The notes under the pieces: generated by a model
Told to the model about the DNA's origin: nothing
What the model saw: the letters and a program-made list of their open reading frames with translations, nothing else
The model's database searches: none
Shown: positions 10,526 to 20,080 of the stretch, in pieces
Layout: each line of letters opens with the position of its first letter
Numbering within the stretch: the first letter of the stretch is position 1
Made by a program: the position numbers and the translations under genes
Assembly: GCA_023091735.1 (NCBI GenBank)
Contig: JALKBU010000190.1
Span: forward strand, 1-63,918
Source: Trichomonas tenax
Lineage: Eukaryota > Parabasalia > Trichomonadida > Trichomonadidae
Length of the DNA stretch: 63,918 nt
Reading direction: 5' to 3'

Positions 10526-10587
10526 TGACATGTAATTTTTGTCCGTTAAAAATATTAAAATACTTGACGTGTAAGAATTACATGTCA
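10526..10587. promoter_or_regulatory. Cluster of three TTACAYGTCA-type motifs between convergent genes
   Basis: TGACATGTAA (10526-10535), TGACGTGTAA (10565-10574) and TTACATGTCA (10578-10587) lie between the 3' ends of eL18 and RIC1. The second and third are in opposite orientation and near each other. Since no gene starts here, the motif is not solely a core promoter element. Confidence 0.5.
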
Positions 10588-10641
10588 AATATTGAAATAA
10601 TGTGTTATTCTTCATAACTATACAAATACATACATTATTTA

Positions 10642-13323
10642 TTACATATCTACAAGGTGTTTCCACTGAGAGTCTAGGATTTGCATCTTCAGTTTCTTGC
10701 TTCTATTTAATATCGCAATTGCATCAGAGATTCTTCCAGTAACAAGGAAAAGTGCACATGACCAGCACATCCATCTGCCATTCATTGTTATTATGGATAA
10801 TTTTTTTGCATCATCACGCGAGAAATGATTGTCAGTGATTAATGGACCGATGTTGTCCAGTATAACAGGAAGATCAAAGCTTTCATCTATTTCTATATCC
10901 TTCTTAAAGATTTCTTCAGCATCGACTTTTGTAGTAGCGATGAATGGCATTACATGCTGAGGTTTGTATGTTTTCATTAAGTCTATAACACAAAACTCAA
11001 ACGCAAATGCCATTCGTCTGTAAAGTTCGGTATATTGTTCTGTAGTAAGCTTCATTCCCACGCAGTCAACAATTCCATTCTCAAGTTGTCGTCCGCCTGA
11101 TATCAGAGGATCTAAAAATCTAACTAAACTTCCAACAAAATCGATGTTATCATGAAGTTTTGTGAGAACATATATTGCAGCTGGAAAACCAACAAGAGGT
11201 CCTTCTTCTTCCATGATAACTGGCAGTAGAAGTGCTGCATTTGTTATATCACGATTACCATCGTCATTTCTTTCAACAAATGTTACGATGCTATTATTTC
11301 TGATATCGAGGTTTGCCATTTGAGCAAAAATTGTTGATACAGGTCCCAAAGCTTTGATTACTCCTTCTCTCTCAGGTGATTCAACAGCACGAAGTGCTGA
11401 ACTCAATGCCATGTTTCTATCTTCGGGGAAATACTCAAGGAATGGAACAAGAAGTTTTCCGAATCTATCTCTTAAACTGAAAACAGCAATTTGTCGCAAT
11501 ACTATCTTAAACATTGGTCCTGGCTGTATTCTCTGCTTGACAATCATTGCTGCTGTTTGAGGATCTTTGAGCTCTCTTACTATGGATAAATCTAAGAACT
11601 GACTGAGAACAGGATTAAATGGTGGAGTGGCACTGCTCTGAAGCATCAAAAGCGATGTACATCTTGGAAATACGCCAATTGTCACATCGCTCGTCTCTGT
11701 GAATGGACTGAATTTAATAGTTCTGATTGAACTGAGTTTAATTCTCAATCCAACTTGTGTGAAAATAATTCCGAATCCATTATCAACAATGAAGTCTCCG
11801 CAATCATCTAAAACAGTGGAAAACTCAAATGATGAAAGATCGAGATTCAAAAGTTTCCTGTCTTGTGTAAGAACGAAAAGATCTGTTGTCTGGTAGTGTG
11901 GCTGTGCCACATATGGCTGAGAAGCCATCGACACTGCGCCAATGTAATGGAGCTCGTGGAAAATGAGTAATTTGTTTGCTAAACAAACGCAAATAATTTT
12001 TTCGTCTGCGGAAATCGAAAAAGGCCTCGAAGGCAATATATATGAATAGACAAGAGATAAATGTTCATGCATGTGAATCTCGAATACGTTAAGAGAATAC
12101 TGGAGTGTTTCACTATTAAATGAAAGACAGCAAAGCAATCTGTCGCACCAACAAATACCTCTGCAACTGACTTTTGCATCACATGCAATCCATTTACCAA
12201 GAACTTGATCTAGCAAATAAATAGGACCCTTTCCACTGAACGCTATCATCCTTTCTATGTTATCTGCTGCTGCATATTCAATCTGTTTAATTGCTTGGGA
12301 TATTGGGGTCGGAAGAACAAAATTAACTGATACAGCTTTCCTATCTATAGATCTGAATGCATAAAGAGCATTAGGGCCATAAACAAGAGGATATCCATTT
12401 CTCGGTGCAGTGAGAATTGGAATATTAACCAATCCAATGATAGAAGATGCGAAAATATGATATCTGCCTAAAGAAGCAGCAATGCAACCTTCTAACTCTG
12501 GTATTTTCACACGCCGAGGAACTCTCTGTATCATTGATAATATTATCACTGTGCCATCTCTAAATATCGCAAATAAAGTTGTGCCATCTTGCGACCACAA
12601 GAAAACAGCTGTCATTTGGTTTTGAATCTTGAATTTGTTGGAATAGTTCGCAAAGTCCGTAACAAATATATAACCGGAAGGATCTAACGCAGCTGTATAA
12701 TTGTGATTTGGACTTAAAGATATTGATGTTGCGCATTTAGTATCGATTTTTTTGAGTCCTATATCGTAATTTTGTTCTGTTAGTACTGATTTATTGATTG
12801 TAAATGAAAAAGCTTGTCTATTTGCTGCTAATAAAACTCCTCGATTTCCGCTAATTGATATACTTCTAATTGGTTCTTCAATCACTTTGTGGCGTATGAA
12901 AGTTTTCGAATTTGGTGCAATTATAACTATTTCGCCCGTATTTGTTCCTGCAAAGAGGAAATTTGCAAATGTGGAAATTGATGTAAAAATAAATTGACCA
13001 TTAGTCGATGTGCTCGATATAATATGTATTTCTGTTGCGTCGTTGGAAATTTGAAAGAATATTATATTTCCATTCAAAGTTAGAATCGAGAATATCTGGC
13101 TGTTAATCCACATTGCTTGATTAAACAGTCCAAACTTCTCTTTTTCATCGTCTGACATCGTATATTTCGACAAGAATGGTCTCATTGAATCTTCTGCGGA
13201 CCAAATACTCAGAGAAGACAGAGAAATGGTAAGAAAATATTTATGCTTCGGACATAGATGTATCGATAGTGTAGAACCGTCGCTTGAATGTTCGAAAATC
13301 GCCGACGGGTGATCGAGAAACAT
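10642..13323 (-). CDS. RIC1: RIC1 homolog (Rab6/Ypt6 GEF complex subunit)
   Basis: The 893-aa protein starts at ATG 13323. The N-terminal beta-propeller half contains LSIWSAEDSMRPFL then a glycine/phenylalanine-rich FGLFNQAMWI and NGNIIFFQIS. These correspond to the family opening LSIWY...SYKQAEWRPD...NGYILFF. A second propeller-like stretch near residues 330-420 (KGPIYLLDQVLGKWIACDA) matches the family's conserved W-rich segment. The C-terminal half is helical, as in RIC1. With RGP1, RIC1 activates Rab6 at the Golgi for endosome-to-Golgi retrieval. No RGP1 is seen here. Confidence 0.75.
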   Translation of the reverse strand: MFLDHPSAIFEHSSDGSTLSIHLCPKHKYFLTISLSSLSIWSAEDSMRPFLSKYTMSDDEKEKFGLFNQAMWINSQIFSILTLNGNIIFFQISNDATEIHIISSTSTNGQFIFTSISTFANFLFAGTNTGEIVIIAPNSKTFIRHKVIEEPIRSISISGNRGVLLAANRQAFSFTINKSVLTEQNYDIGLKKIDTKCATSISLSPNHNYTAALDPSGYIFVTDFANYSNKFKIQNQMTAVFLWSQDGTTLFAIFRDGTVIILSMIQRVPRRVKIPELEGCIAASLGRYHIFASSIIGLVNIPILTAPRNGYPLVYGPNALYAFRSIDRKAVSVNFVLPTPISQAIKQIEYAAADNIERMIAFSGKGPIYLLDQVLGKWIACDAKVSCRGICWCDRLLCCLSFNSETLQYSLNVFEIHMHEHLSLVYSYILPSRPFSISADEKIICVCLANKLLIFHELHYIGAVSMASQPYVAQPHYQTTDLFVLTQDRKLLNLDLSSFEFSTVLDDCGDFIVDNGFGIIFTQVGLRIKLSSIRTIKFSPFTETSDVTIGVFPRCTSLLMLQSSATPPFNPVLSQFLDLSIVRELKDPQTAAMIVKQRIQPGPMFKIVLRQIAVFSLRDRFGKLLVPFLEYFPEDRNMALSSALRAVESPEREGVIKALGPVSTIFAQMANLDIRNNSIVTFVERNDDGNRDITNAALLLPVIMEEEGPLVGFPAAIYVLTKLHDNIDFVGSLVRFLDPLISGGRQLENGIVDCVGMKLTTEQYTELYRRMAFAFEFCVIDLMKTYKPQHVMPFIATTKVDAEEIFKKDIEIDESFDLPVILDNIGPLITDNHFSRDDAKKLSIITMNGRWMCWSCALFLVTGRISDAIAILNRSKKLKMQILDSQWKHLVDM

Positions 13324-13464
13324 CTAAAATCGTTCAGTTTTCTATTTTTTGAAAATTATGTCATGTAAAGTGTCAAAATTCAATAATAATCTATGTACCA
13401 TTATTTTTAAACTCTCAGCTGTACCTTTTTATTTTTAAGTTTTGAACCCTAAAAATGTGGGAGT

Positions 13465-13493
13465 TTTACATGTCAAATGAATTTTACACGTCA
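13465..13493 (+). promoter_or_regulatory. Paired TTTACAYGTCA motifs in a divergent promoter
   Basis: TTTACATGTCA (13465-13475) and TTTACACGTCA (13483-13493) are spaced 18 bases apart. They lie between the divergent starts of RIC1 (13323, minus) and PWP1 (13786, plus). Confidence 0.5.
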
Positions 13494-13785
13494 ATATATA
13501 TTTTATTTGTCAACAATCATTAATCTAAGTTTCATATTATAAAATCCCAAAACTGCTCATGATGGATATACTGTATAGTATCTATTTTTGATAAGGAATA
13601 CTGTCGAATAGTTTTGATGGTTAGATTTCCAAGTCACAAATTATTTAATTTCTAATTACAAGATTTTGGACGAATTTAAAGATGGAAACATGATATATTA
13701 CTGTAGTATATTATATAAATGATGTAGCTAGGCTAAAATTTTGGTTTCAAAAGAAAGTGCCCTAAAAATTTCGACCATATCGTCA

Positions 13786-15078
13786 ATGATCACAGCACTT
13801 GCTTGGATTCCGCGTGGCGTTACTCCCAGCGTCCTCCAGAAGGCGGAGGACAACGAGGAAATGCTCAATAGGTATCTCGCTGTCATCGAAGGCGACGCAA
13901 AGCAAGAGCAAGTCCAACAACAAGAGATTTCCCCAGAAGACGCAGAAATTATCGCTAAATACGACTTCGATCATTATGACGATGAGCCACAGAAGACAGG
14001 TGAGGACTTTGGCATCGTCGAGAACGATAATTACATTGTTCATCACGCGAAAACAGAGGAAGAAGATGCTGAAGACATAATTCGTCCAACAGACTACTTA
14101 ATTTGCATCGGTAAATCAATTGAGCCAGATTCGAGCTTAGAAGTTCACATTTTCGATGATAATGAAAAAGCATTCTACCCACATCATGAACTTTTGATCC
14201 CATCATTCCCACTCTCCATCTGCTGGATGGATGGTGCACCAGGATCCGGTGAGAAGGGATCCTTCTGCGCTGTTTCAACAATGCTCCATCATATTGAGAT
14301 TTGGAATATGAACATCATCGAAAGTACAATTCCATGTGCTTGGCTACAGCACCACAAGGACGCTGTTCCAACACTCTCATGGAACCCACTTCAACCACGT
14401 GCATTATTATCTGCATCAATCGATGGTACAGCAGCCATTTGGCACCTCGATGCACTCCGCACAGCCGCTGTTTTCAACTTAGGACAGCCACGTGCTGAGG
14501 GCACAGCTTTTGCACAGGGTAAGTCTGCTGAATGGAACCCGAAGCAGCGCTCTATCTTTGGCGTCGGCACAAACGAGGGTGTCTTCGGATATGATGCCCG
14601 CTCTGGTCTCACATGGTCCGCACTTGATGGTGAGTCCATTGATACATTCTCATGGCTTAATGACAGCAACCAGTTCCTTGCTTCAACAGAGGAAGGAAAG
14701 TTGTTCTGGTTCGATGACAGAAACCCAGCACAGCCAATCCAGATCATTGAAAGTCACGATGGATCTATCACAGGTATCGCTGTTTCTCGCTACCAGCCAC
14801 GTACAATCGTAGCCACAACCGACATCAAGGGTTCAGCTATGGTTTGGGATCTCACAAGTGGCCAGGCTGTCCTTAACCAGCGCGCAAATATGGGCATCGG
14901 AGAACTCTTCGGGTGCCAATTCTGTCCAGACAAACCATTACTCCTCGCTATCGGTGGATCTTCTGCAGAAACCGCCATTTGGGATGTTGGAGAGGACCTT
15001 GATCAGGAAATTGATCCTGATGCTGACAAACCACGCGGTCAGATTGCTGTTGAAGATGAAGAAGATAATGATGAGTAA
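13786..15078 (+). CDS. PWP1: PWP1-like WD40 protein (ribosome biogenesis)
   Basis: The 430-aa protein begins MITALAWIPRGVTPSV, matching the conserved PWP1 start (I.A..W+PRGVA). An acidic linker follows, then WD-repeat blades with HHKDAVPTLSWNP, DGTAAIWHLD, DGSITGIAVS and GSAMVWDLTS. The C terminus is acidic (VEDEEDNDE). PWP1 acts in nucleolar rRNA/pre-60S processing and rDNA chromatin. The first ATG in frame is 13786; the upstream extension has no ATG. Late codons show strong C bias. Confidence 0.85.
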   Translation: MITALAWIPRGVTPSVLQKAEDNEEMLNRYLAVIEGDAKQEQVQQQEISPEDAEIIAKYDFDHYDDEPQKTGEDFGIVENDNYIVHHAKTEEEDAEDIIRPTDYLICIGKSIEPDSSLEVHIFDDNEKAFYPHHELLIPSFPLSICWMDGAPGSGEKGSFCAVSTMLHHIEIWNMNIIESTIPCAWLQHHKDAVPTLSWNPLQPRALLSASIDGTAAIWHLDALRTAAVFNLGQPRAEGTAFAQGKSAEWNPKQRSIFGVGTNEGVFGYDARSGLTWSALDGESIDTFSWLNDSNQFLASTEEGKLFWFDDRNPAQPIQIIESHDGSITGIAVSRYQPRTIVATTDIKGSAMVWDLTSGQAVLNQRANMGIGELFGCQFCPDKPLLLAIGGSSAETAIWDVGEDLDQEIDPDADKPRGQIAVEDEEDNDE

Positions 15079-15536
15079 TTTATATTTATTTAGAGAGCTT
15101 TTTATTGATAATAAAATTAAACCTTTTATAAAACAACATCATCTATCTGATGTAAATAAGAAGAATCATTCTTAGCAGCAATCATCAAAGAAGATTATCC
15201 ACTGTTATTATTTGCTTCAATATTTGTGCCAGAGTTTGTGATAGAATCAACATTAATTAACTCTGTTGCAATCATGAAAAGCGTTGATTCATTTGCAATG
15301 AATTTGTTAAGCTTTGTGATGGTTATTTTGTTTTTCTTCTCAGAAATCATCAATGCTATTTATTCATTATTAATTTGGCTTCAATGCATTTTGTGCCAAA
15401 ATTAACATTCATTGAAGAAATCATCAAAAATGTTTGATTCGATTAATATAAATTTTACACAACAAAAATGTCACGTAAAAAAGTATTTTGACACAATTTA
15501 CAAACGAAAGTTTACAAGAAACCGTTTGATAATTAA
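15079..15536. other. Intergenic region with a short open stretch
   Basis: A roughly 80-codon stop-free frame at about 15157-15405 encodes a hydrophobic sequence and ends in TAA at 15403-15405. Its only in-frame ATG is internal (15274, 43 codons). It contains imperfect internal repeats around AATCATCAA and TTTGTGCCA. I do not call a gene. Confidence 0.4.
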
Positions 15537-16883
15537 ATGTTTTTGTTGTTATCTTTTCACACATTATCAGCAGACATCTGTCCATGTGAAGTCCACCAGT
15601 CGCGCAATCCAGGCTGCTGCTGCAGTGGTATAGAAAGTCGCGCAAATTATCCTTCTGGCTGCTATCCAGATTTTCCAGATTCAATTCTTCAAAAGTGCCC
15701 AAGATCTCACTTCCAGAGCATTCTCCCACTGTCTGATTGGCTCCTTCAAGAGCTGTTTTGTGTCGCTTTCGACCACCGCGATGTTTCAAATGGAAGATCT
15801 GCTTACACTTATTCAACAGCTAACACGACATCATACACACCATCGTATCCGAACGCAACAAGCACAGCAAAAGAAACACAATCTTACCTTCCTAAATCTT
15901 ATATTTACGATACAGAAGGAAAAATCTTGTTATTACCAACAGCATCGTCAACATCAGTTTGCACACAAAATTTGCCATTCGATTTTCTCTATAATATCGA
16001 TAATCAGGATTGCTATTCAACAGATGGAATTAAAATCGAACTCTTCAAGGATTGGAGTGTTGCTGAATACCCAGGATCCGAGAATAGTGTTACATTATAC
16101 TTCAATGGAGTAAATCAATTAGATGTCACAGATTGGAGTTCAATAATCAAAAATCTCTTAATCACTGTCGAATATGAATCAGAAGGCAATCACAATATCA
16201 CAGCAATGTACTTCAACTACACAACATACAACTCTGGAGCTCCTGCACCATATAAATTCACATTAAATGTTCAATATATTGAATCTGGCAGCAAAATTAC
16301 ACTTTCTAGCGGCCAGATTGGTTACGCAGAAAATTCGAAGATCATCGTTGGTACATATTCAGTCTTAGGCAACTACACAAATATCACAATTTATAACGAT
16401 CTTTCAAAGAATGTTTTACCACTTCCAATCGGCAGTACATGCGACAATGCAGCATATTCACCGCTTAAATTCGGCGTTGACTCACTCGGTGGCTGCAATG
16501 CTGATTATAGATCAGTAGGAAATCCACTTACGAAGAATATTGCCATTGCAAAGATCGGAGAGCCAAACCCTAAGAATCTTCAGGATTGGTACTTGTTGGA
16601 GTTACCAGTCACATGTTCAAATAATTCATATTATAAATATGTTTTCTATACAGAGAAGAATGGAACAGTTAACATGCCAATCAACGTCATCAACAAGGTT
16701 TCATTGACATGCGAGCCACTCCCCAACAAGCTCAAGGGTGCCATGGTATCTGCTTCCTTTGTTCAGACACCACAGAGTGAAGTTAAACACATCGGTAAAT
16801 TCCCACTCAAGCTCGTCCGTCTTCCTGTCGATTTCTTCTATCCATTCTCCAAGCAAGCACAGCCATATTCATCATCCAGCTAA
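15537..16883 (+). CDS. Tectonic-like secreted/ciliary protein
   Basis: The 448-aa protein has a short signal peptide (MFLLLSFHTLSA). A Cys-rich block follows at about residues 13-50 (CPC, then CCCS and GC...C), like the tectonic N-terminal motif CPC...CCC..C. A long beta-rich ectodomain has many N-glycosylation sites. It includes a CDNAAYSPLKFGVDSLGGC-type segment that parallels the tectonic C..P..FG...GC motif. Tectonics act at the ciliary transition zone; trichomonads have flagella. No transmembrane helix is seen, as in TCTN1. Alternatively it could be an unrelated Cys-rich secreted protein. Confidence 0.55.
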   Translation: MFLLLSFHTLSADICPCEVHQSRNPGCCCSGIESRANYPSGCYPDFPDSILQKCPRSHFQSILPLSDWLLQELFCVAFDHRDVSNGRSAYTYSTANTTSYTPSYPNATSTAKETQSYLPKSYIYDTEGKILLLPTASSTSVCTQNLPFDFLYNIDNQDCYSTDGIKIELFKDWSVAEYPGSENSVTLYFNGVNQLDVTDWSSIIKNLLITVEYESEGNHNITAMYFNYTTYNSGAPAPYKFTLNVQYIESGSKITLSSGQIGYAENSKIIVGTYSVLGNYTNITIYNDLSKNVLPLPIGSTCDNAAYSPLKFGVDSLGGCNADYRSVGNPLTKNIAIAKIGEPNPKNLQDWYLLELPVTCSNNSYYKYVFYTEKNGTVNMPINVINKVSLTCEPLPNKLKGAMVSASFVQTPQSEVKHIGKFPLKLVRLPVDFFYPFSKQAQPYSSSS

Positions 16884-17289
16884 TGTTAAATTATTATTCA
16901 TATTTGAAAATGTTTTTTCATGTCCTAATAAAAAACCAACTTTATTTAAATCAAATCAAGAAGCATTTTTTGAATGCAAATTATTCAATTCACTCGAATG
17001 ATTGAGAAATAAAGAATGAAATATCTCATAAAACAAGATGAAGTTGGTGCTTCTGTTGATTATTTTCTTCTTATATATATTAGAACGATTTGCATATTAG
17101 AATACGTTGTGAAACAAAGACATGATCAAATTCTGACGAAGAATAAAGACATATACTTATGTTTCATTCAATCAACAAAATAAAGGCCGAAATTAAAAGA
17201 TAATTAGTGATTAGAGGAGTCTTCATATTGCATGTTAAAATAACTTTCTCATAATTATAAACCAAATTGAAAAACTTTAAAGAATTCTT
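16884..17289. other. Intergenic, nothing recognised
   Basis: AT-rich DNA between the tectonic-like gene and a convergent pseudogene. No motif, RNA or coding signal is seen. Confidence 0.5.
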
Positions 17290-18076
17290 CTAATAATAAT
17301 CGATCATTTCTGCAGTATTGACTATACCATATTTACTCGAGATATAACAATTAACTGCATTAATTGAGGACTGAAATTCAGTATATAAGTTTGTTGATGG
17401 ACAGTTTGTTATCGATGACTTTTGAAAAAAAGTTGTTACAAGAAAAAATGCAATAATAATTCCATATTTCCAAGTAGTTTGTGTGCAGTTATTGATATTG
17501 ATATTAGATATTATACCTTTACTTAGATAATATGTTAAAATGCCATGATCATTGATTGCTCGTACATAATTTATTTGAGAATATGAAATATTCGTATTCT
17601 GCGAGTCTTTTATATAAATTGCAGCATCCAAATTGCCTTGTGAATCAGTTACATTAACTCCTTTAATTAAGCAATTACCAGGCTGGTGCTTTAGCTGCGC
17701 ATGGCAAATACTTGCACCTGATTCACAAACTGTTGTGTCAAATAATTGACACAATCCTTTGGAATCCTTTATGCTTGTAGATGAAAAATGTCCATCATCG
17801 CTGATTTTGGTAACAACATGGTTTGATTGTCTATACAGTTGAAGTTGTAGTGCTGCAGTATATCGCAGGGCCACTAGAATTCACAACTGTGCAATTTTCA
17901 AAATATGATTTAAATATTAATACTAAAATCTGTCCATTTTGAAAATATATGGACTGGCTTGTCATGTGATAAAAATAACATGATAGCACAGTTAAATTTC
18001 GATCATTGAATTCAATTCTATCATTTTGATTATAATAAGTGAGGCCTTCATAATTAATACACTCATTTAATGCCAT
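17290..18076 (-). pseudogene. Decayed beta-helix surface-type protein (copy 2)
   Basis: On the minus strand an ORF from 18076 (ALNECINYEGLTYYNQND) ends near 17831. A second frame continues from about 17874 to a TAA at 17290, implying a frameshift around 17835-17875. The text is rich in Asn/Ser/Ile with short repeating strands, as in parallel beta-helix proteins (Pmp-like surface families of trichomonads). The opening segment aligns with the opening of the neighbouring copy 18323-19281 (SCYFYHMTSQSIYFQN versus DSYFLDLSNRAIYYNS). A transmembrane-like stretch (IIIAFFLVTTFF) sits near the end. Confidence 0.55.
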
Positions 18077-18322
18077 GCTAATAACCGCACATTCTTATTT
18101 TATAATCAAATCTATGGAAAGAGAACCCTGAAGTAAACCAAGTAAATGACAATTTTTCAAGGTTAATTATCCTTAAAATCATATTCCTTATAAAAAACAG
18201 AAATGAGCAAATTATACCTTTGATATTTTACATTTCAAGTCAAACTAATTGCTTCATAATCATGATGAATAATAACAGAAAAGAATTTGATTTATCATAA
18301 GAAATTATAAAGTTCTGAATTT

Positions 18323-19281
18323 TTACATTACAATCATAACAAAAAGATATGAGAAAGAAACGCTATTGAAGAGGAAGTTACAGTTTTCGAATTGTGTGTT
18401 GACAACATTAAAGCTACACTTTTCATTGATGATGCATGTTATTTCAACAATATCCTCTTTTGCATTTTCTATAATTACACTTCTACTCGTTCCTGTTGTT
18501 CCAGGATTGTTTATGTAGCAATTTGACACAGTTAGGACATCATCATTGGAATAGCAAAAGAAAAGCCTCCCTTCACCTTCTGTGTTACCAACAAAAGTTT
18601 TGTGCGGCAATACACGACACCTCTGAGGCCGACATAGTTATTCAACTGATTCATTTGTGTGATGATTGTTGAAAAGCCAGGTTAGAGATGGTTATTCACT
18701 AATCCGTACTTATCCACAATGTTGTTGTTAACGAAGTTGCAGCTTTTTATTGGCACTTCAGCATAACAATAAGTGAGCGAGAAAATTCTTTGATGTATTT
18801 TGAATGCACTTATGTTAGTACTATCAAATACAGACCTTCCAAGTTTATAATACAGTGGAGCTCATCCGTTGTATTGTGGAATAGTTTGAGAGAGTGATGA
18901 TTCGATAACATTATTATTCGAGTATTGATCTTCATTTATAATGGAATAGCTAAATTGGCCATACTTAAGGTCAGGAGTTCTACAATTCCTTCCAAAGGTT
19001 TGTTTAATTATCATCTTTCCATTCGATGTGAAAAGTATCGCTCCTCCTATATCAGGACTCGAAATATTATCAAAATAAGAGCGTTTTATGTTAACAAATG
19101 TGTTTGTATTAGTTGAATTATAATAAATTGCTCGATTTGACAAATCAAGGAAATATGAGTCAGCAACGATACTACCACCACCACCTGCAGTAACATCAAT
19201 TTCATTGCTACATCCTAAAGGACTGATTCTATAATGCAGAAATTTAGAAAAAAGTGAAACAAAAAGTAACAATCTTCTCAT
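18323..19281 (-). pseudogene. Decayed beta-helix surface-type protein (copy 1)
   Basis: It starts at ATG 19281 with a signal peptide-like MRRLLLFVSLFSKFL and continues as Asn/Ser/Tyr-rich beta-strand repeats to a stop at 18862. Reading resumes in another frame at about 18868-18689 (LYYKLGRSVFDSTNISAF) to a stop. A third frame runs from about 18610 to 18323 (FVGNTEGEGRLFFCYSNDD). At least two frameshifts and several stops show decay. Together with 17290-18076 it forms a tandem pair of related relics. Confidence 0.6.
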
Positions 19282-20080
19282 TTCCTTACATTGACCATAT
19301 CATAAATGACTCAAATTCAGTATGTTATGATTATAAGTGGAGCATTAAAACATAATTCCATGTTCATTTTTGTTGGAACACATGGACAGAGTCGAAAAAC
19401 ATTTTAAAATAATTGATAATGTTTTTGTTTGATTTCAAGGGGAATTAATGAGCACACCTCAAGTTCTCTTTATTTAAACATATGCTCAATTGTATCTTAC
19501 TAAATTTGTATAATTATGTTCACTCATTAACCCTTTAAGAATTGGCATAAATTATGATCAGAGATGCAACAATGAATACTCACTTTCTTTTTTATTAGTA
19601 TATCATCTATAATAACATGAGTCTAAATTCATTCTTTTTCAGTCAAAATTAGTTAGAAATATTATGATATTGAAAATGTTTTTAAAAATTCTCCAATTTT
19701 ATGATTTTTAATGCATCTTCGATACTCTCTACATTTTATGTTTATATTATTTGAACATTAGTGTTAAAATACATCGCTTATATGAAAATATGAATTCAAT
19801 TTTGATATTTAACACTACTACATCAACATACTATGCAGATATAAATACATATTGCTAAGTATAATAAGAAGGTTATCTGAAATGTGATTTATAATGATGG
19901 GTTCAATGAATATGAGAATTAGGAATGCATTAATGAATTTTGGCATTTTATTGAGTGATTGACAAAGAAAGTTCAAGGGATGATTGCTGCAATAGAGAAT
20001 TGCTTTGCTTACGTTATTTATTAAAAGTGACAAAAATTTTTAATTAACCTTATTCGTTTTTATATAATAATTTATAAACG
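19282..20080. other. Intergenic region, nothing recognised
   Basis: Very AT-rich, with no convincing ORF. It separates the surface-protein relics from the FAM184-like gene. No consensus Inr lies close to ATG 20081. Confidence 0.5.

Noticed and set aside
15157..15405. Hydrophobic stop-free stretch after PWP1 as a gene
   Set aside because: There is no in-frame ATG near its start, only an internal one, and no family similarity. It was left as part of the spacer.
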